This document shows positions 1 to 7,829 of a stretch of DNA of 14,555 nt, piece by piece. Each line of letters opens with the position of its first letter. Within the stretch, counting starts at the first letter, position 1. The stretch spans positions 1 through 14,555 of the forward strand of contig JAIEAS010000324.1 of NCBI GenBank assembly GCA_029071285.1, in the 5' to 3' direction. A model generated the notes under the pieces. The model saw nothing but the letters and a program-made list of their open reading frames with translations. It was not told where the DNA came from and did not search any database. Origin of the DNA: Clostridia bacterium (lineage in GTDB: Bacteria; Bacillota; Clostridia; Christensenellales; Borkfalkiaceae). The position numbers were made by a program, and so were the translations under genes.

Positions 1-25
1 CGTATTTCCACGGGCGGATTTTCAT
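1..25 (-). CDS. start of a probable RimI-type N-acetyltransferase (partial, runs off left edge)
   Basis: An ATG at 25-23 overlaps the tsaB stop codon in an ATGA junction and opens a frame reading MKIRPWKY before the window ends. The IRP opening is typical of GNAT-family acetyltransferases such as RimI, which acetylates the N-terminal alanine of ribosomal protein S18. In many Bacillota the order tsaE-tsaB-rimI-tsaD is conserved. Only eight codons are visible, so the identity rests on this short N-terminus, the overlap with tsaB and the known neighbourhood. It could be another GNAT protein. Confidence 0.4.
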
Positions 26-618
26 TTTCTGCCCTCCTCTGCCTGAGATTTTCTCACGTACAGCGCGTGAAGATTGCCGACTTCGCTCAAAGCCGCTCTA
101 TTTACCGCGGTTTCGAGGCAGCCGCCCGCGTTCAGGCGGGTATAGTTTTTTAAATCCAGATGCTCGAAACCGTACAGGGGTGAAAGCTTTTCCACGTCCT
201 CACGGCTCATATACGAGGGTTCGAGGCTTATCTCGCCCGACTTAAATCCGCAGACGTAATAGTATCCGTGCGCCGCGTCTATGACGGTATAAAAATTTTC
301 GCTGTTAACGTTATATGCAATCAGCTCAAAAGAGGTTACCGCCTTTACGGGCTTGTCCGCGCCAACCGCAAATCCCTTTACGGCGGAAACGCCTATTCTT
401 ATGCCCGTAAACGACCCCGGTCCCGTCACCGCGGCGAAAAAATCACACTCGTCGGGCTTTAAATTTACCGCGTCCATCGCCTTTTCAACCTCGCCCATTA
501 AAACGCACGAGTGCTTCATAGCGCAGTCGTCAAGGTGGATAAGCTTCTTTTTTCCGCCCTTTTGCGCAAGAACGGTGAGATAGCGCGAGGACGTGTCCAC
601 CGCAAGAAAATTATTCAT
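22..618 (-). CDS. tsaB: TsaB, tRNA t6A37 biosynthesis scaffold protein
   Basis: A 198-residue ASKHA-fold protein and non-catalytic paralogue of TsaD. With TsaD and TsaE it forms the cytosolic complex that transfers the threonylcarbamoyl group, made by TsaC, to A37 of ANN-decoding tRNAs. The phosphate-1-like DTSS motif lies at residues 8-11 and the family signature TGPGSFTGIRIG at 65-76. The KHS at 35-37 matches the conserved histidine-serine of the family. The protein is slightly shorter than the usual 215-240 residues, with the shortfall at the C-terminus. The ATG at 618-616 has a GGGAGGAA ribosome binding site (627-634) inside the end of tsaE. The two genes overlap by 8 bases, and the stop overlaps the next start, so translational coupling is likely on both sides. 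Confidence 0.95.
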   Translation of the reverse strand: MNNFLAVDTSSRYLTVLAQKGGKKKLIHLDDCAMKHSCVLMGEVEKAMDAVNLKPDECDFFAAVTGPGSFTGIRIGVSAVKGFAVGADKPVKAVTSFELIAYNVNSENFYTVIDAAHGYYYVCGFKSGEISLEPSYMSREDVEKLSPLYGFEHLDLKNYTRLNAGGCLETAVNRAALSEVGNLHALYVRKSQAEEGRK

Positions 619-1012
619 AAATTATCTTCCTCCCGCTCTCCGTTTTTTCGATAACCACCCGCTTCACTTTTTCGGGCAGTACGGACGAAATATTTTCCGC
701 CCACTCGATAAGGCAGACGCCGTCCGCGTAAAAATAATCGCACAGCCCGAGGCTCTCCGCCTGCTCGCCGCATTTAAGACGGTAACAGTCGAAGTGGTAA
801 AGCTTTCCGCCGTAATCGTTCATATAGGCGTAGGTCGGGGATAAAACCTCGTCTTCTATCCCCAGCCCTTTGGCTACGCCTTTGGCGAACACGGTCTTGC
901 CCGCGCCCATTTCGCCGCCGAGCAAAACCACGTCGCCGCGGTTTAAAGTTTTTGCGTATCTCTCCCCGAACTCAAAAGTCTTTTCGGGGCTTTCCGAAAT
1001 ATATATTGCCAT
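611..1012 (-). CDS. tsaE: TsaE, ATPase of the tRNA t6A37 threonylcarbamoyl transferase complex
   Basis: A 133-residue P-loop ATPase of the TsaE (YjeE) family, a partner of TsaB and TsaD that drives turnover of t6A synthesis. Visible motifs are a Walker A GEMGAGKT at residues 33-40, the family SPT at 58-60, FDCYRL at 74-79 (the region carrying the conserved Asp that coordinates Mg2+), and LIEWAEN at 101-107. The length is normal for the family. The start ATG (1012-1010) lies 12 bases after the stop of the giant transglutaminase gene. Only a weak CAGG-like ribosome binding site precedes it, so its expression may depend on readthrough or coupling from the accessory genes upstream. The last 8 bases overlap tsaB. 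Confidence 0.95.
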   Translation of the reverse strand: MAIYISESPEKTFEFGERYAKTLNRGDVVLLGGEMGAGKTVFAKGVAKGLGIEDEVLSPTYAYMNDYGGKLYHFDCYRLKCGEQAESLGLCDYFYADGVCLIEWAENISSVLPEKVKRVVIEKTESGRKIIYE

Positions 1013-1024
1013 ATTTTGCGCCTG

Positions 1025-4000
1025 TCAGTCTATAACGGTAAGGGTGCCGCACCTGAATGAAACGTTGTAATTTTTAGTAACGTCTATGCCCTTCGCGTCG
1101 TAAACGTTATGGCTTCCGACTATATTTGGTGCAATTCCCGCGTCGGTTCTCGAACCCGTAACGTTGACTTTGATACTGTGTCCCTCGGCAAGCGAGCCGA
1201 AGGATATCCACCACTCGCCGTTTTTAAGCGGAGTGCCGTCGTACTCCTTTTCCGCCGACTGCGTGCTTACCGTAATCTGTCTGCGCGCAACGTCGATTCC
1301 CTCGCCTAAGCCGCCTTCCTCGCTTTCGTTGCTGAAAATTATATTGTAGTTTGCGGTCACGTCGTAGCCCGAAGAATTGTAAAGCTTCAAAGGAAGAGCT
1401 TTCACCTTCTCCCAGTCGAAACCGTTCGCTTCGGTAACCGAAATTGAAGAAGGGTCGAACCGGATTTCGTAGCCTGCGGGAACGCCCTCGGCGTACCAGT
1501 CGTCCTTTCCGAGTGAATGTCCGCGTCCGTCGTACTCGCAGCCGAGATAGTAAAGGTGAACTACGATAAGCGCGCCGCTCACAACGGTTAATTTGCCGTT
1601 GCCAGACGACCATTTGACGCCCTTTAATACAGGCTTGCCTTCGGGGTCGTAAAGGGTGATGCCCGTAACCCAGCTGTAGCTGTGGCCGACTTCGGTCTGG
1701 CTTCCGCCGAACTGCGCCTTGTAGGTAAAGCCTTCTTCGAGCAGTCTGGCGAGTTCTCCTTTTTCAACGAGTCTGTTCGCGTACAGCGGCGTTCCGTCGT
1801 ACGCCTTGGTTACGTCCGCGGGAGTAATCGTGCCCAGATCGATTTCGCCGTATTCGCTTTCGTCCGAACCGGTAACTTCTATCTGAACCCAGCCCATTCC
1901 GTCGACGTAAATTTCAACCCAGGCGTGAGCATTCTGCGTTGTGATTTCAACCCACTCGCCCGCAACCGTTTCGCCCGTGTAGCCCACGGTATAGCGCGCG
2001 GGTATGCCCGCCACACGGTACAGAAGGGTTGCCGCGCTCGCGTAGTGGCGGCACACACCCTCTTTGTAGTCGCGCAAAAAGCTTACAACCGCGTCGGGCT
2101 CGCCGTCAAGAGATTTATCGTATTTAAGATTATAACTTGCACTGCTCTGCACGAACGCCGCGATTTTTGCAACTAAATTTTTATCCGAAATATCGAAGCC
2201 CTGCGCCGCGATTACCGTTCTTAAGTATTCCGCGGTGCTTTCGGGAACGGACAGATAGTTATCGTAAACGAACTGTCTGTACGCAAGCTCGGTTTCGGTC
2301 AAGCTTTCGGAAGTAATCTTCACCGCGCCCTGTTTTAAGTAATCGTAAGGGTAATAGAGTGCGGAGTAAATGCTGCTTGTATCGCCTGAATACAGAACGT
2401 CGCTTTGCTGTATGCGGTTGCCGCCGCCGTCCGCGAGGTAGTACGGAAGGTAATAACAGTTGCCCTTTACGTCAATGCGCATATTTACGCTGCGCACGCC
2501 CGCGCCGCCGAGCGCGAAGCCAGTAAGGTAGTTCATACCGTACTTGCCGTCAATCATTCCGGCATAGGGATTTGCGGGCGACCAGCCCTTTCCCGTATAA
2601 CCGCCGAAGCTCATAGCGCGCATATATACCCTGCCGCTTGCCCCGGAATACAGCCTCAGCGCAACGGTATCGTCGCCGTTTCCGCCGTCGGGAAGTCCGC
2701 CGTTTCCGTTTCCGCCTATGCCGCCGCCCAAATCAATATCGCCTGTACCCGTACCGCCGGTATGATTAATATCCGTATCGAGGACCTCGAGCCAATTTAA
2801 CCTGGACACGAGCCTTAAACCGGAGGTTACGTCCTTTTTATCGGGCGAATACACGACTACTTCGAAGGTGTTGCGTGAAGAGCCGACCTCGGTCTGACTG
2901 CCCGTTACGGTGATTTCGTAGGTGTATCCGTCAAGAAGGGTGCTTCTCACGGTGTAGTTTTCGTTTATAAGAGGGGTTCCGTCGTAGTACTTCTGCGCGC
3001 CCGCCGTCTCAACGTACAAGCTTCCGAACTTGGTTACGTACAAAGTTCCGTAATTTTTCCGAACGTCATAGCCGTATGTCAGGTCGTTGCCGTCCTCGTC
3101 GGTTACGGTGTAACTTGTAACTTCGAACAGGTTCTCGCTTTCGCCGATTTCCGTCTGCGAGCCCGTAAAGCTTGCCTCGATTTGAATATCGTGTCCGGGA
3201 ACGGTTGCGGACTCGATAAAAGGATATTTCGAAGTTGTATTTTTGCCGATTTTAAACTCTTCGCAAGTCAGCGGGTCGCCGTCGTAAACCTTTTCGGCTT
3301 CGGCAGAGTATAGCTTAATTACGCGCTTTACAATTTCAACCTCTTTGGATTGCAGCGTAATTTCGTAGTTGGAAGTAAGATCCCTGCCTGTGTAGCTGTC
3401 GGTTATTCTTATACTTCCCTCCTGAAAGTTCAGGGCCGCCGCGCCCAGCGCAAACTCGTTACATATAACGGTTGCCGTGATATCCGTACCGTCAAGAAGT
3501 TCATATTCGGAAAGGCTCTTGTAGTAGTAAGCGCCTGCGGTAACAACCTGATTCAAAGGCGCGCCCGTGAAGTAAATTTCGTCGTACTTATAAGTAATGG
3601 TTACGGGGCGCTTTTTGATTTTCAGCGTTCCGTTCGAGGTTATATGCAAATCGTAGTTGTCCGTTCTGTCACGGTTTACACCGTCGAACACGCTTAAATC
3701 GAATCCGTTTTCAACTTCGCCCACGTCGGTAATTTTAGCCGATTGCGCACAGTGGAAGGAATGACCCTCAACGAGTCCGTAAGGGCTGTTCGCGTCCACT
3801 TCTACGGCCTCGGCGGCGTGGGATTTGCCGTCGTAAACCCATTCGGCGTCACCCGTGGAAACGTGTACCTCGCGCCTGGTTATTGTGAACACACCGCAAA
3901 TATAAGTTATAAAGTAGCCGTCGGTAACGTCTTCGCCGTCGGCGTTCTTTACCTTAATTCCTATCTCGTTTTCGTAGCTGCCTGCATTCACGAATGACGA

Positions 4001-7000
4001 ATATTTGCCGCAGCTTGCCTCGTGCCCTTCCAGAAGTCCGACGCACTCGAAGTAATTGTCGTCGTGGTACAAGCCGTCGTACACCCACTCGCCGCTCGCC
4101 GAGGTTACGGTGATTTTTTTGCCGTGCACGGTCAGCGTTCCGTCAACGCAGACTATCGCATAGTTGCCCGTAACGTCATTGCCGCCCGAAGTTATGGATA
4201 CGCTTTCAACCGAGTTTGTGCCGACGCCCGCCACAGTCTGCGAGCCGGTGATTACCGCCGTAAGCTCATGGTCCTTGACGAGCGCGGTATCGTTTGTCGT
4301 CAATACCTCGTACTTGTTGCAGGTGAGCGGCGTTCCGTCGTATTCCTTTTCCGCATTGCCCGCCTGAACCGTTATAACTCTCGCCTCAACGGTAAGTCGG
4401 CCTTCCACCAGAACTACCTTATAGTTATCAGTAATGTCCGCGCCGCTCCGGTCGGTAATTTTTACGCTGTCGGGGAGGATTATGTTTGCGCTTACGCCCG
4501 CGTCCGTGCGCGAGCCCGAAGTCTGAGCCGTAAGAGTGTGTTCTGTAAGACTGTTTGAAATAACGGAATAAACCGGACTTGTCAGAGGTTCGCCGTCGTA
4601 AACCTTCTGGGCACCGCCCGCCTTTACGATAACTTCACGGAGAGTAACCTTTAAAGTTCCGTCCTTGTAAGTGAAGGTATAGTTTGAAGTTACGTTGCTG
4701 TTGTTTTCGTCGTAGACTATTACCGAGCCAGCGGATACGCAGTTTGCGCTTTCGCCCACCTCGGTCTGCGAACCGATAGTCCGCGCAACCACTCTGTGTC
4801 CGTTGACGAGGTCGGAGCTCAGAACCGTTCCGCAGGTCAGAGCCTTTCCGTCGTAAGCCTTCTCCGCACTGCCGGCAACTATTTCAGCCGGTCGGGGCGT
4901 TACGGTCAGAGTGCCGTATTCGTAAGTAATATCGTAGTTGGAAGTAACCGTGTAACCGCCGTTAGCACCCGCAACGATATAAACCGTGCTTGCATTGTTC
5001 TTAGTGCCCGCGTTCAAAATCGAAGTATAAGAAAGCAGCTGCGCCGTATGATTTTCGGCAAGACCCATTCCTTTTTCATCGGAAATTTCAAAGTCGAATG
5101 TAAAGTGGAATTTGCCGTCGTACACCCACTCGCCGCTGCCGGTGATTACCGTAATCGGGCGGGGCTTAACGGTCAGAGTGCCGTACTCGTAAGTAATATC
5201 GAAGTTAGCGGTTTTATCTGTGGTGTTTCCGCCGCTGTTTTTGTAAATTCTGACGGTAAGAATATTGTCGGTTTCGCAAACGCCGTTCACCTGAACCCAG
5301 CCGTATATAAGTGCGGAGTGGTTTTCGGGCAGAGGATATTGCTCCGGAGGCTGAACGTCAAAAGTCTGACAGCTATGATTTTTGCCGTCGTAAATCCACT
5401 CGCCGGAGTGGGTTTTTATATTTACCGGTCGGGGCGTAATTTTCAGCGTGCCCTGCGCAAGAGTTATGGCGTAGTTTGCGGTAACGTCGTTTTCCTCTTT
5501 GTCGCGGATAACGACTCCGCCCGTAACGTAGTTTGCCCACTCGCCCGCGTCAACTCCCGCGCCGTGCGTTCTGCCCGAAACGTAGTGTCCCGAAACAAGA
5601 TTGTTCGCAACGAGCTTGCCTTCAGCGTCCGCAGTATCGTCGTAAACCTTTTCAATATCCGCGCGAACAATTACGGGGCGGGGCGAAATAGTAATCTTGC
5701 CCGAGGCAAGGGTTATGCCGTAGTTAACCGTAACGTCTTTATCCTGTGCGTCGCGGATAACGACGCCGCCCGTAATAGTATTATCCCGCTCGCCGGCGTC
5801 CACTCCGACGGACGAAGTCTGCCCGTAGGCCTTGTGCCCTTCGGCAAGATTATCAGCCGAAAGTATTCCGTTCGCGGCGGATGTGCCGTCGTAAATTTTT
5901 TGGGTGTCCGCGGTAACCGTCACAGGGCGGGGAGTTACCGTAAGATTTCCGCAGTCGTAAGTTATTGCGTAATTTTGGGTAACTTTTCTGCCGTCCGCAA
6001 AAATTTCCACCGTGAGTGCGTTCTGCTTTACGCCCGCGTCGGTTAAAGTCGTAAGCTTGCCAACCGCGGAAGTATGTCCCGAAACGAGCGAGCCGCCGGT
6101 AACGTCGTGTCCGCCGAGGCTGTGCGCCGCTCCGTCGTAAACCCAGGTTGCGCTGTGCGTGGTTACCGTAATTTCTCTCGGCGTTACAGTGAGCGCGCCG
6201 TAAGCCTTCGTTATATCGTACCTGCCCGAAATATCGTCGCCCTTTTCGTTGTAAATTTTAATTTCGCCGACTATCTTGTTCTGCGCACTGCCCGCGTCGG
6301 TGATACTGCCCTCGCAGCCGACAATTTCAAGTCTGTCGCCAGAAGCAAGCCCGACATTGGGCAGTTCGTAACCGCTTGCGGTGAGTACCTCGCCGTCGTA
6401 GTCCTTTTCCGCGCTCACAGCCTGAACGGTTATCGCGCGTTTATTGAATGTTATCTCACTTTCAAGGGTTGTAATCACGTAACAGGAGGTTACGTCCCCG
6501 CCCTTTTCGTCGGTGATAATTACGCCGTCTTTATCGGGTAAAACGTTAGTCTTTTCCGCGTATTTGTCGCCGTAGTCAAAGCGCGTGCAGCTTGCACTGT
6601 CGTTGAAAGACAAGTCCGCAACAAGCGCGGGGTCGTCGCCGTAAACCGCGGTATCCGCCGCGCGCACCTCGATATTCTTCTGAAGAACGGTGAATTCGTG
6701 AATCTTGCCGTACCTCGGTTTGCCCGCAACGTCTTTGGAATAAGGACGCACCTTGTAGCTTCCCGTGCGGACGGGCTTGGTTTCGGACCACTCTCCGCCG
6801 TCGGTTGAATACTGGTAAACGACCTTGCCCATTACGGCTTTTGCCTTAAAGCCGAGGTTTTCGCCGTAAACAATTTCCTGCGGACAGTCTGCAACTTCGT
6901 AAACTATTCCGCGGATAGCCAACAGGGTTGTGACGAGCGCAACCAAAACCAGACACGCTGAAATTATCAGTATGCGGAAACGCTTTAAAACGCTTAACAC

Positions 7001-7045
7001 GTTTGCAAGTTTTATCATTTTTTTACGGTATTCTGCGTATTGCAT
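1025..7045 (-). CDS. giant membrane-anchored YDG-repeat protein with transglutaminase-like domain
   Basis: A 2006-residue protein. A basic N-terminus is followed by one membrane helix at about residues 25-47, with no signal-peptidase site that I can see, so the bulk should face outward while tethered by the N-terminus. Residues 124-1423 hold about 15 YDG/MBG-type Ig-like repeats of about 87 residues. A glycine-rich linker (about 1424-1452) and a pre-domain follow. The transglutaminase-like core (about 1620-1726) carries Cys1665 (GVCRHYASA), His1707 (NAHAWVEIY) and Glu1723 (WVQIEVTG) in the catalytic positions. Three more repeats (1738-2005) end the protein, with no LPXTG or other sorting signal. 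The domain family includes proteases and crosslinking enzymes, and the substrate is unknown. The start ATG has a clear AAGGAGGG at 7050-7057. The downstream paralogue relationship with 7061-10184 is plain throughout. Confidence 0.85.
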   Translation of the reverse strand: MQYAEYRKKMIKLANVLSVLKRFRILIISACLVLVALVTTLLAIRGIVYEVADCPQEIVYGENLGFKAKAVMGKVVYQYSTDGGEWSETKPVRTGSYKVRPYSKDVAGKPRYGKIHEFTVLQKNIEVRAADTAVYGDDPALVADLSFNDSASCTRFDYGDKYAEKTNVLPDKDGVIITDEKGGDVTSCYVITTLESEITFNKRAITVQAVSAEKDYDGEVLTASGYELPNVGLASGDRLEIVGCEGSITDAGSAQNKIVGEIKIYNEKGDDISGRYDITKAYGALTVTPREITVTTHSATWVYDGAAHSLGGHDVTGGSLVSGHTSAVGKLTTLTDAGVKQNALTVEIFADGRKVTQNYAITYDCGNLTVTPRPVTVTADTQKIYDGTSAANGILSADNLAEGHKAYGQTSSVGVDAGERDNTITGGVVIRDAQDKDVTVNYGITLASGKITISPRPVIVRADIEKVYDDTADAEGKLVANNLVSGHYVSGRTHGAGVDAGEWANYVTGGVVIRDKEENDVTANYAITLAQGTLKITPRPVNIKTHSGEWIYDGKNHSCQTFDVQPPEQYPLPENHSALIYGWVQVNGVCETDNILTVRIYKNSGGNTTDKTANFDITYEYGTLTVKPRPITVITGSGEWVYDGKFHFTFDFEISDEKGMGLAENHTAQLLSYTSILNAGTKNNASTVYIVAGANGGYTVTSNYDITYEYGTLTVTPRPAEIVAGSAEKAYDGKALTCGTVLSSDLVNGHRVVARTIGSQTEVGESANCVSAGSVIVYDENNSNVTSNYTFTYKDGTLKVTLREVIVKAGGAQKVYDGEPLTSPVYSVISNSLTEHTLTAQTSGSRTDAGVSANIILPDSVKITDRSGADITDNYKVVLVEGRLTVEARVITVQAGNAEKEYDGTPLTCNKYEVLTTNDTALVKDHELTAVITGSQTVAGVGTNSVESVSITSGGNDVTGNYAIVCVDGTLTVHGKKITVTSASGEWVYDGLYHDDNYFECVGLLEGHEASCGKYSSFVNAGSYENEIGIKVKNADGEDVTDGYFITYICGVFTITRREVHVSTGDAEWVYDGKSHAAEAVEVDANSPYGLVEGHSFHCAQSAKITDVGEVENGFDLSVFDGVNRDRTDNYDLHITSNGTLKIKKRPVTITYKYDEIYFTGAPLNQVVTAGAYYYKSLSEYELLDGTDITATVICNEFALGAAALNFQEGSIRITDSYTGRDLTSNYEITLQSKEVEIVKRVIKLYSAEAEKVYDGDPLTCEEFKIGKNTTSKYPFIESATVPGHDIQIEASFTGSQTEIGESENLFEVTSYTVTDEDGNDLTYGYDVRKNYGTLYVTKFGSLYVETAGAQKYYDGTPLINENYTVRSTLLDGYTYEITVTGSQTEVGSSRNTFEVVVYSPDKKDVTSGLRLVSRLNWLEVLDTDINHTGGTGTGDIDLGGGIGGNGNGGLPDGGNGDDTVALRLYSGASGRVYMRAMSFGGYTGKGWSPANPYAGMIDGKYGMNYLTGFALGGAGVRSVNMRIDVKGNCYYLPYYLADGGGNRIQQSDVLYSGDTSSIYSALYYPYDYLKQGAVKITSESLTETELAYRQFVYDNYLSVPESTAEYLRTVIAAQGFDISDKNLVAKIAAFVQSSASYNLKYDKSLDGEPDAVVSFLRDYKEGVCRHYASAATLLYRVAGIPARYTVGYTGETVAGEWVEITTQNAHAWVEIYVDGMGWVQIEVTGSDESEYGEIDLGTITPADVTKAYDGTPLYANRLVEKGELARLLEEGFTYKAQFGGSQTEVGHSYSWVTGITLYDPEGKPVLKGVKWSSGNGKLTVVSGALIVVHLYYLGCEYDGRGHSLGKDDWYAEGVPAGYEIRFDPSSISVTEANGFDWEKVKALPLKLYNSSGYDVTANYNIIFSNESEEGGLGEGIDVARRQITVSTQSAEKEYDGTPLKNGEWWISFGSLAEGHSIKVNVTGSRTDAGIAPNIVGSHNVYDAKGIDVTKNYNVSFRCGTLTVID
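1028..1834 (-). repeat. three C-terminal YDG-type repeats of the giant protein
   Basis: Residues 1738-2005 form three units, starting near KAYDGTPLY, CEYDGRGHS and EKEYDGTPLK. The middle unit is the most diverged and has a longer loop ending in an acidic glycine-rich stretch. The last unit closes with GTLTVID directly before the stop, so nothing follows the final Ig-like fold. The smaller paralogue also has three units after its catalytic domain. Confidence 0.8.
2777..6676 (-). repeat. about 15 tandem YDG/MBG-type Ig-like repeats, N-terminal array of the giant protein
   Basis: Protein-level repeats of about 87 residues (residues 124-1423). Each unit runs from an EKxYDGxPL or EWVYDGxxH start, through GH and a T-x-AG or TEVG turn, to DVTxNYxITxxxGTLTVxPRxITV, which leads into the next unit. 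The first unit has VYGDD in place of YDG. The 13th (around 3290-3600) is degenerate, with YFTG and a long insert. Units differ enough at DNA level that this is an old expansion, except for units 4 and 5. Such repeats are common in secreted adhesin-like proteins, where they act as rigid spacers. Confidence 0.85.
5425..5920 (-). repeat. recently duplicated pair of YDG units (units 4 and 5)
   Basis: Two adjacent units share the segment VGVDAGE followed by VTGGVVIRD/ITGGVVIRD and a DVTxNYxITLAxG ending. The DNA is also alike: the stretch beginning gtcgcggataacgac at about 5502 recurs at about 5752 with only scattered changes. This is the clearest recent tandem duplication in the array. The boundaries given are approximate. 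Confidence 0.6.
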
Positions 7046-7049
7046 TGCG

Positions 7050-7057
7050 CCCTCCTT
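7050..7057 (-). promoter_or_regulatory. ribosome binding site of the giant transglutaminase gene
   Basis: On the coding strand this reads AAGGAGGG, a few bases before the ATG at 7045-7043. It supports Met1 (MQYAEY) over the internal Met10 (MIKLAN). It also gives the giant gene its own initiation, independent of the broken gene upstream. Confidence 0.75.
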
Positions 7058-7060
7058 TTT

Positions 7061-7669
7061 TTATTCAGGTTTTACGGTGAGCTTGCCGTTCACCGTGGTT
7101 ATTTTATAGTTTGAAGTAACGTCGAGCCCTTCGGCGTCGTAAATTATCACTTTATCAATCTTGTTTTCCGCGCTTCCCGCCTTTCCGCCGAAGCTTCCTT
7201 TAACGGTAACTTCTTCACGGTGTCCCGCGGCAAGACTTCCGTTTATTTCGTAATCGCCGCAGGTTAAGGGAGTTCCGTCGTAAATCTTTTCGTCACTGCC
7301 CGCGGTAACGGTAATCTCTCGCGCGGTAACGGTAAGCAGTCCGTACGAGGAATTTATTTTGTACTTGTAGCTCACGTCAACGCCGCCCGCGTCCACGATT
7401 TTTATCTCGTAAGAGTTGATGCTTACGCCCACTTTCGTACGCGACGCGGTGGTGTATAAATACGCAAGCGTATGTCCCTCGGCGAGGTGTCCCTTTGAAA
7501 TTCCGCAGTCCGAAGATTTAATCTCCGAGCCGTCGTAGGTCTTCGTGTCTCCGCCCGTCGATACGGTAATCTCGTACTGGTAGACCTGCAAGGTCCCCTC
7601 TTTGAAGCAGAATTTATAATCCGCGGTAACGTCCCTGCCGTACGGGTCGAAAAATGCGAACGACTGCAC
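7061..7669 (-). pseudogene. frameshifted C-terminal part of the smaller transglutaminase protein (YDG repeats 6-8)
   Basis: This open frame holds the last two and a half YDG repeats of the upstream gene and has no start signal of its own. The first possible start is a GTG at 7669-7667 in the middle of a repeat, with no ribosome binding site. The frame is in fact open back to 7747: upstream of the GTG it encodes VYTLQGFTYKAEVYGSF. The GFTYKA in that segment also occurs at the same place in the giant paralogue (EEGFTYKAQFGGS). Repeats start near TKTYDGSEI and EKIYDGTPL and end in GKLTVKPE at the stop. Joined to the gene at 7695-10184 by one base change, it gives a 1040-residue protein. It is not expected to be translated by itself, and its homologous sequence is well preserved, so the break is recent or a sequencing error. 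Confidence 0.75.
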
Positions 7670-7829
7670 GGTTACGGAATATTTGCCGGGGGATTTAAAG
7701 CTGCCGTAAACTTCCGCCTTGTAGGTAAAACCCTGTAAGGTGTAAACTCAGCCCCTGCAAACTGCCCGAGTGTCTGAACGAAGTTCTGCCGTCGTACTTA
7801 TAATATTCGGTTACGGGCTTTACGGAAAT
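7064..7829 (-). repeat. three C-terminal YDG-type repeats of the smaller transglutaminase protein, spanning the frameshift
   Basis: Three units begin at YYKYDGRTS, TKTYDGSEI and EKIYDGTPL. The first is read in two frames because of the shift near 7744-7746. Count and position match the three units after the catalytic domain in the giant paralogue. Confidence 0.75.
7695..7748 (-). other. frameshift interval (one extra base, most simply in the A3 run at 7744-7746)
   Basis: Frame 0 of the upstream gene continues as LSLHLTGFYLQGG and stops with TAA at 7697-7695. The +1 frame reads VYTLQGFTYKAEVYGS from just after a TGA at 7750-7748. Removing one T of the coding-strand TTT at 7746-7744 gives LQGLSYTLQGFTYKAEVYG and restores homology with the giant paralogue. 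The shift must lie downstream of that TGA, so an error in the nearby G4 run does not explain it. Confidence 0.8.

Noticed and set aside
1224..1613. Arg-rich minus-strand open frame
   Set aside because: It is an alternative frame within the giant gene, whose own frame continues with clear repeat motifs across it.
4022..4558. Plus-strand open frame of 178 codons, and similar ones at 1682-2176, 6074-6541 and 7770-8228
   Set aside because: All lie opposite well-supported coding sequence and share the same antisense-repeat character.
4796..6046. Plus-strand open frame of 416 codons opposite the YDG array
   Set aside because: It mirrors the repeats in the antisense frame, has a periodic low-complexity composition, no ribosome binding site, and no recognisable domain. 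Codon bias of the real gene keeps this frame open.
2777..6676. Regular DNA repetition as a CRISPR array or satellite
   Set aside because: The period is about 260 bases, similarity is at protein level, and the frame is open throughout.
7690..7705. CTT TAA A at the end of the shifted frame, as a programmed +1 frameshift like that of prfB
   Set aside because: Shifting there would leave the conserved GFTYKA segment, encoded upstream in the +1 frame, untranslated. Homology needs the shift near 7744, so an indel is the better reading.
7751..7756. Indel in the short G run (coding strand) as cause of the frameshift
   Set aside because: A change there would bring the TGA at 7750-7748 into frame; the shift must lie after it.
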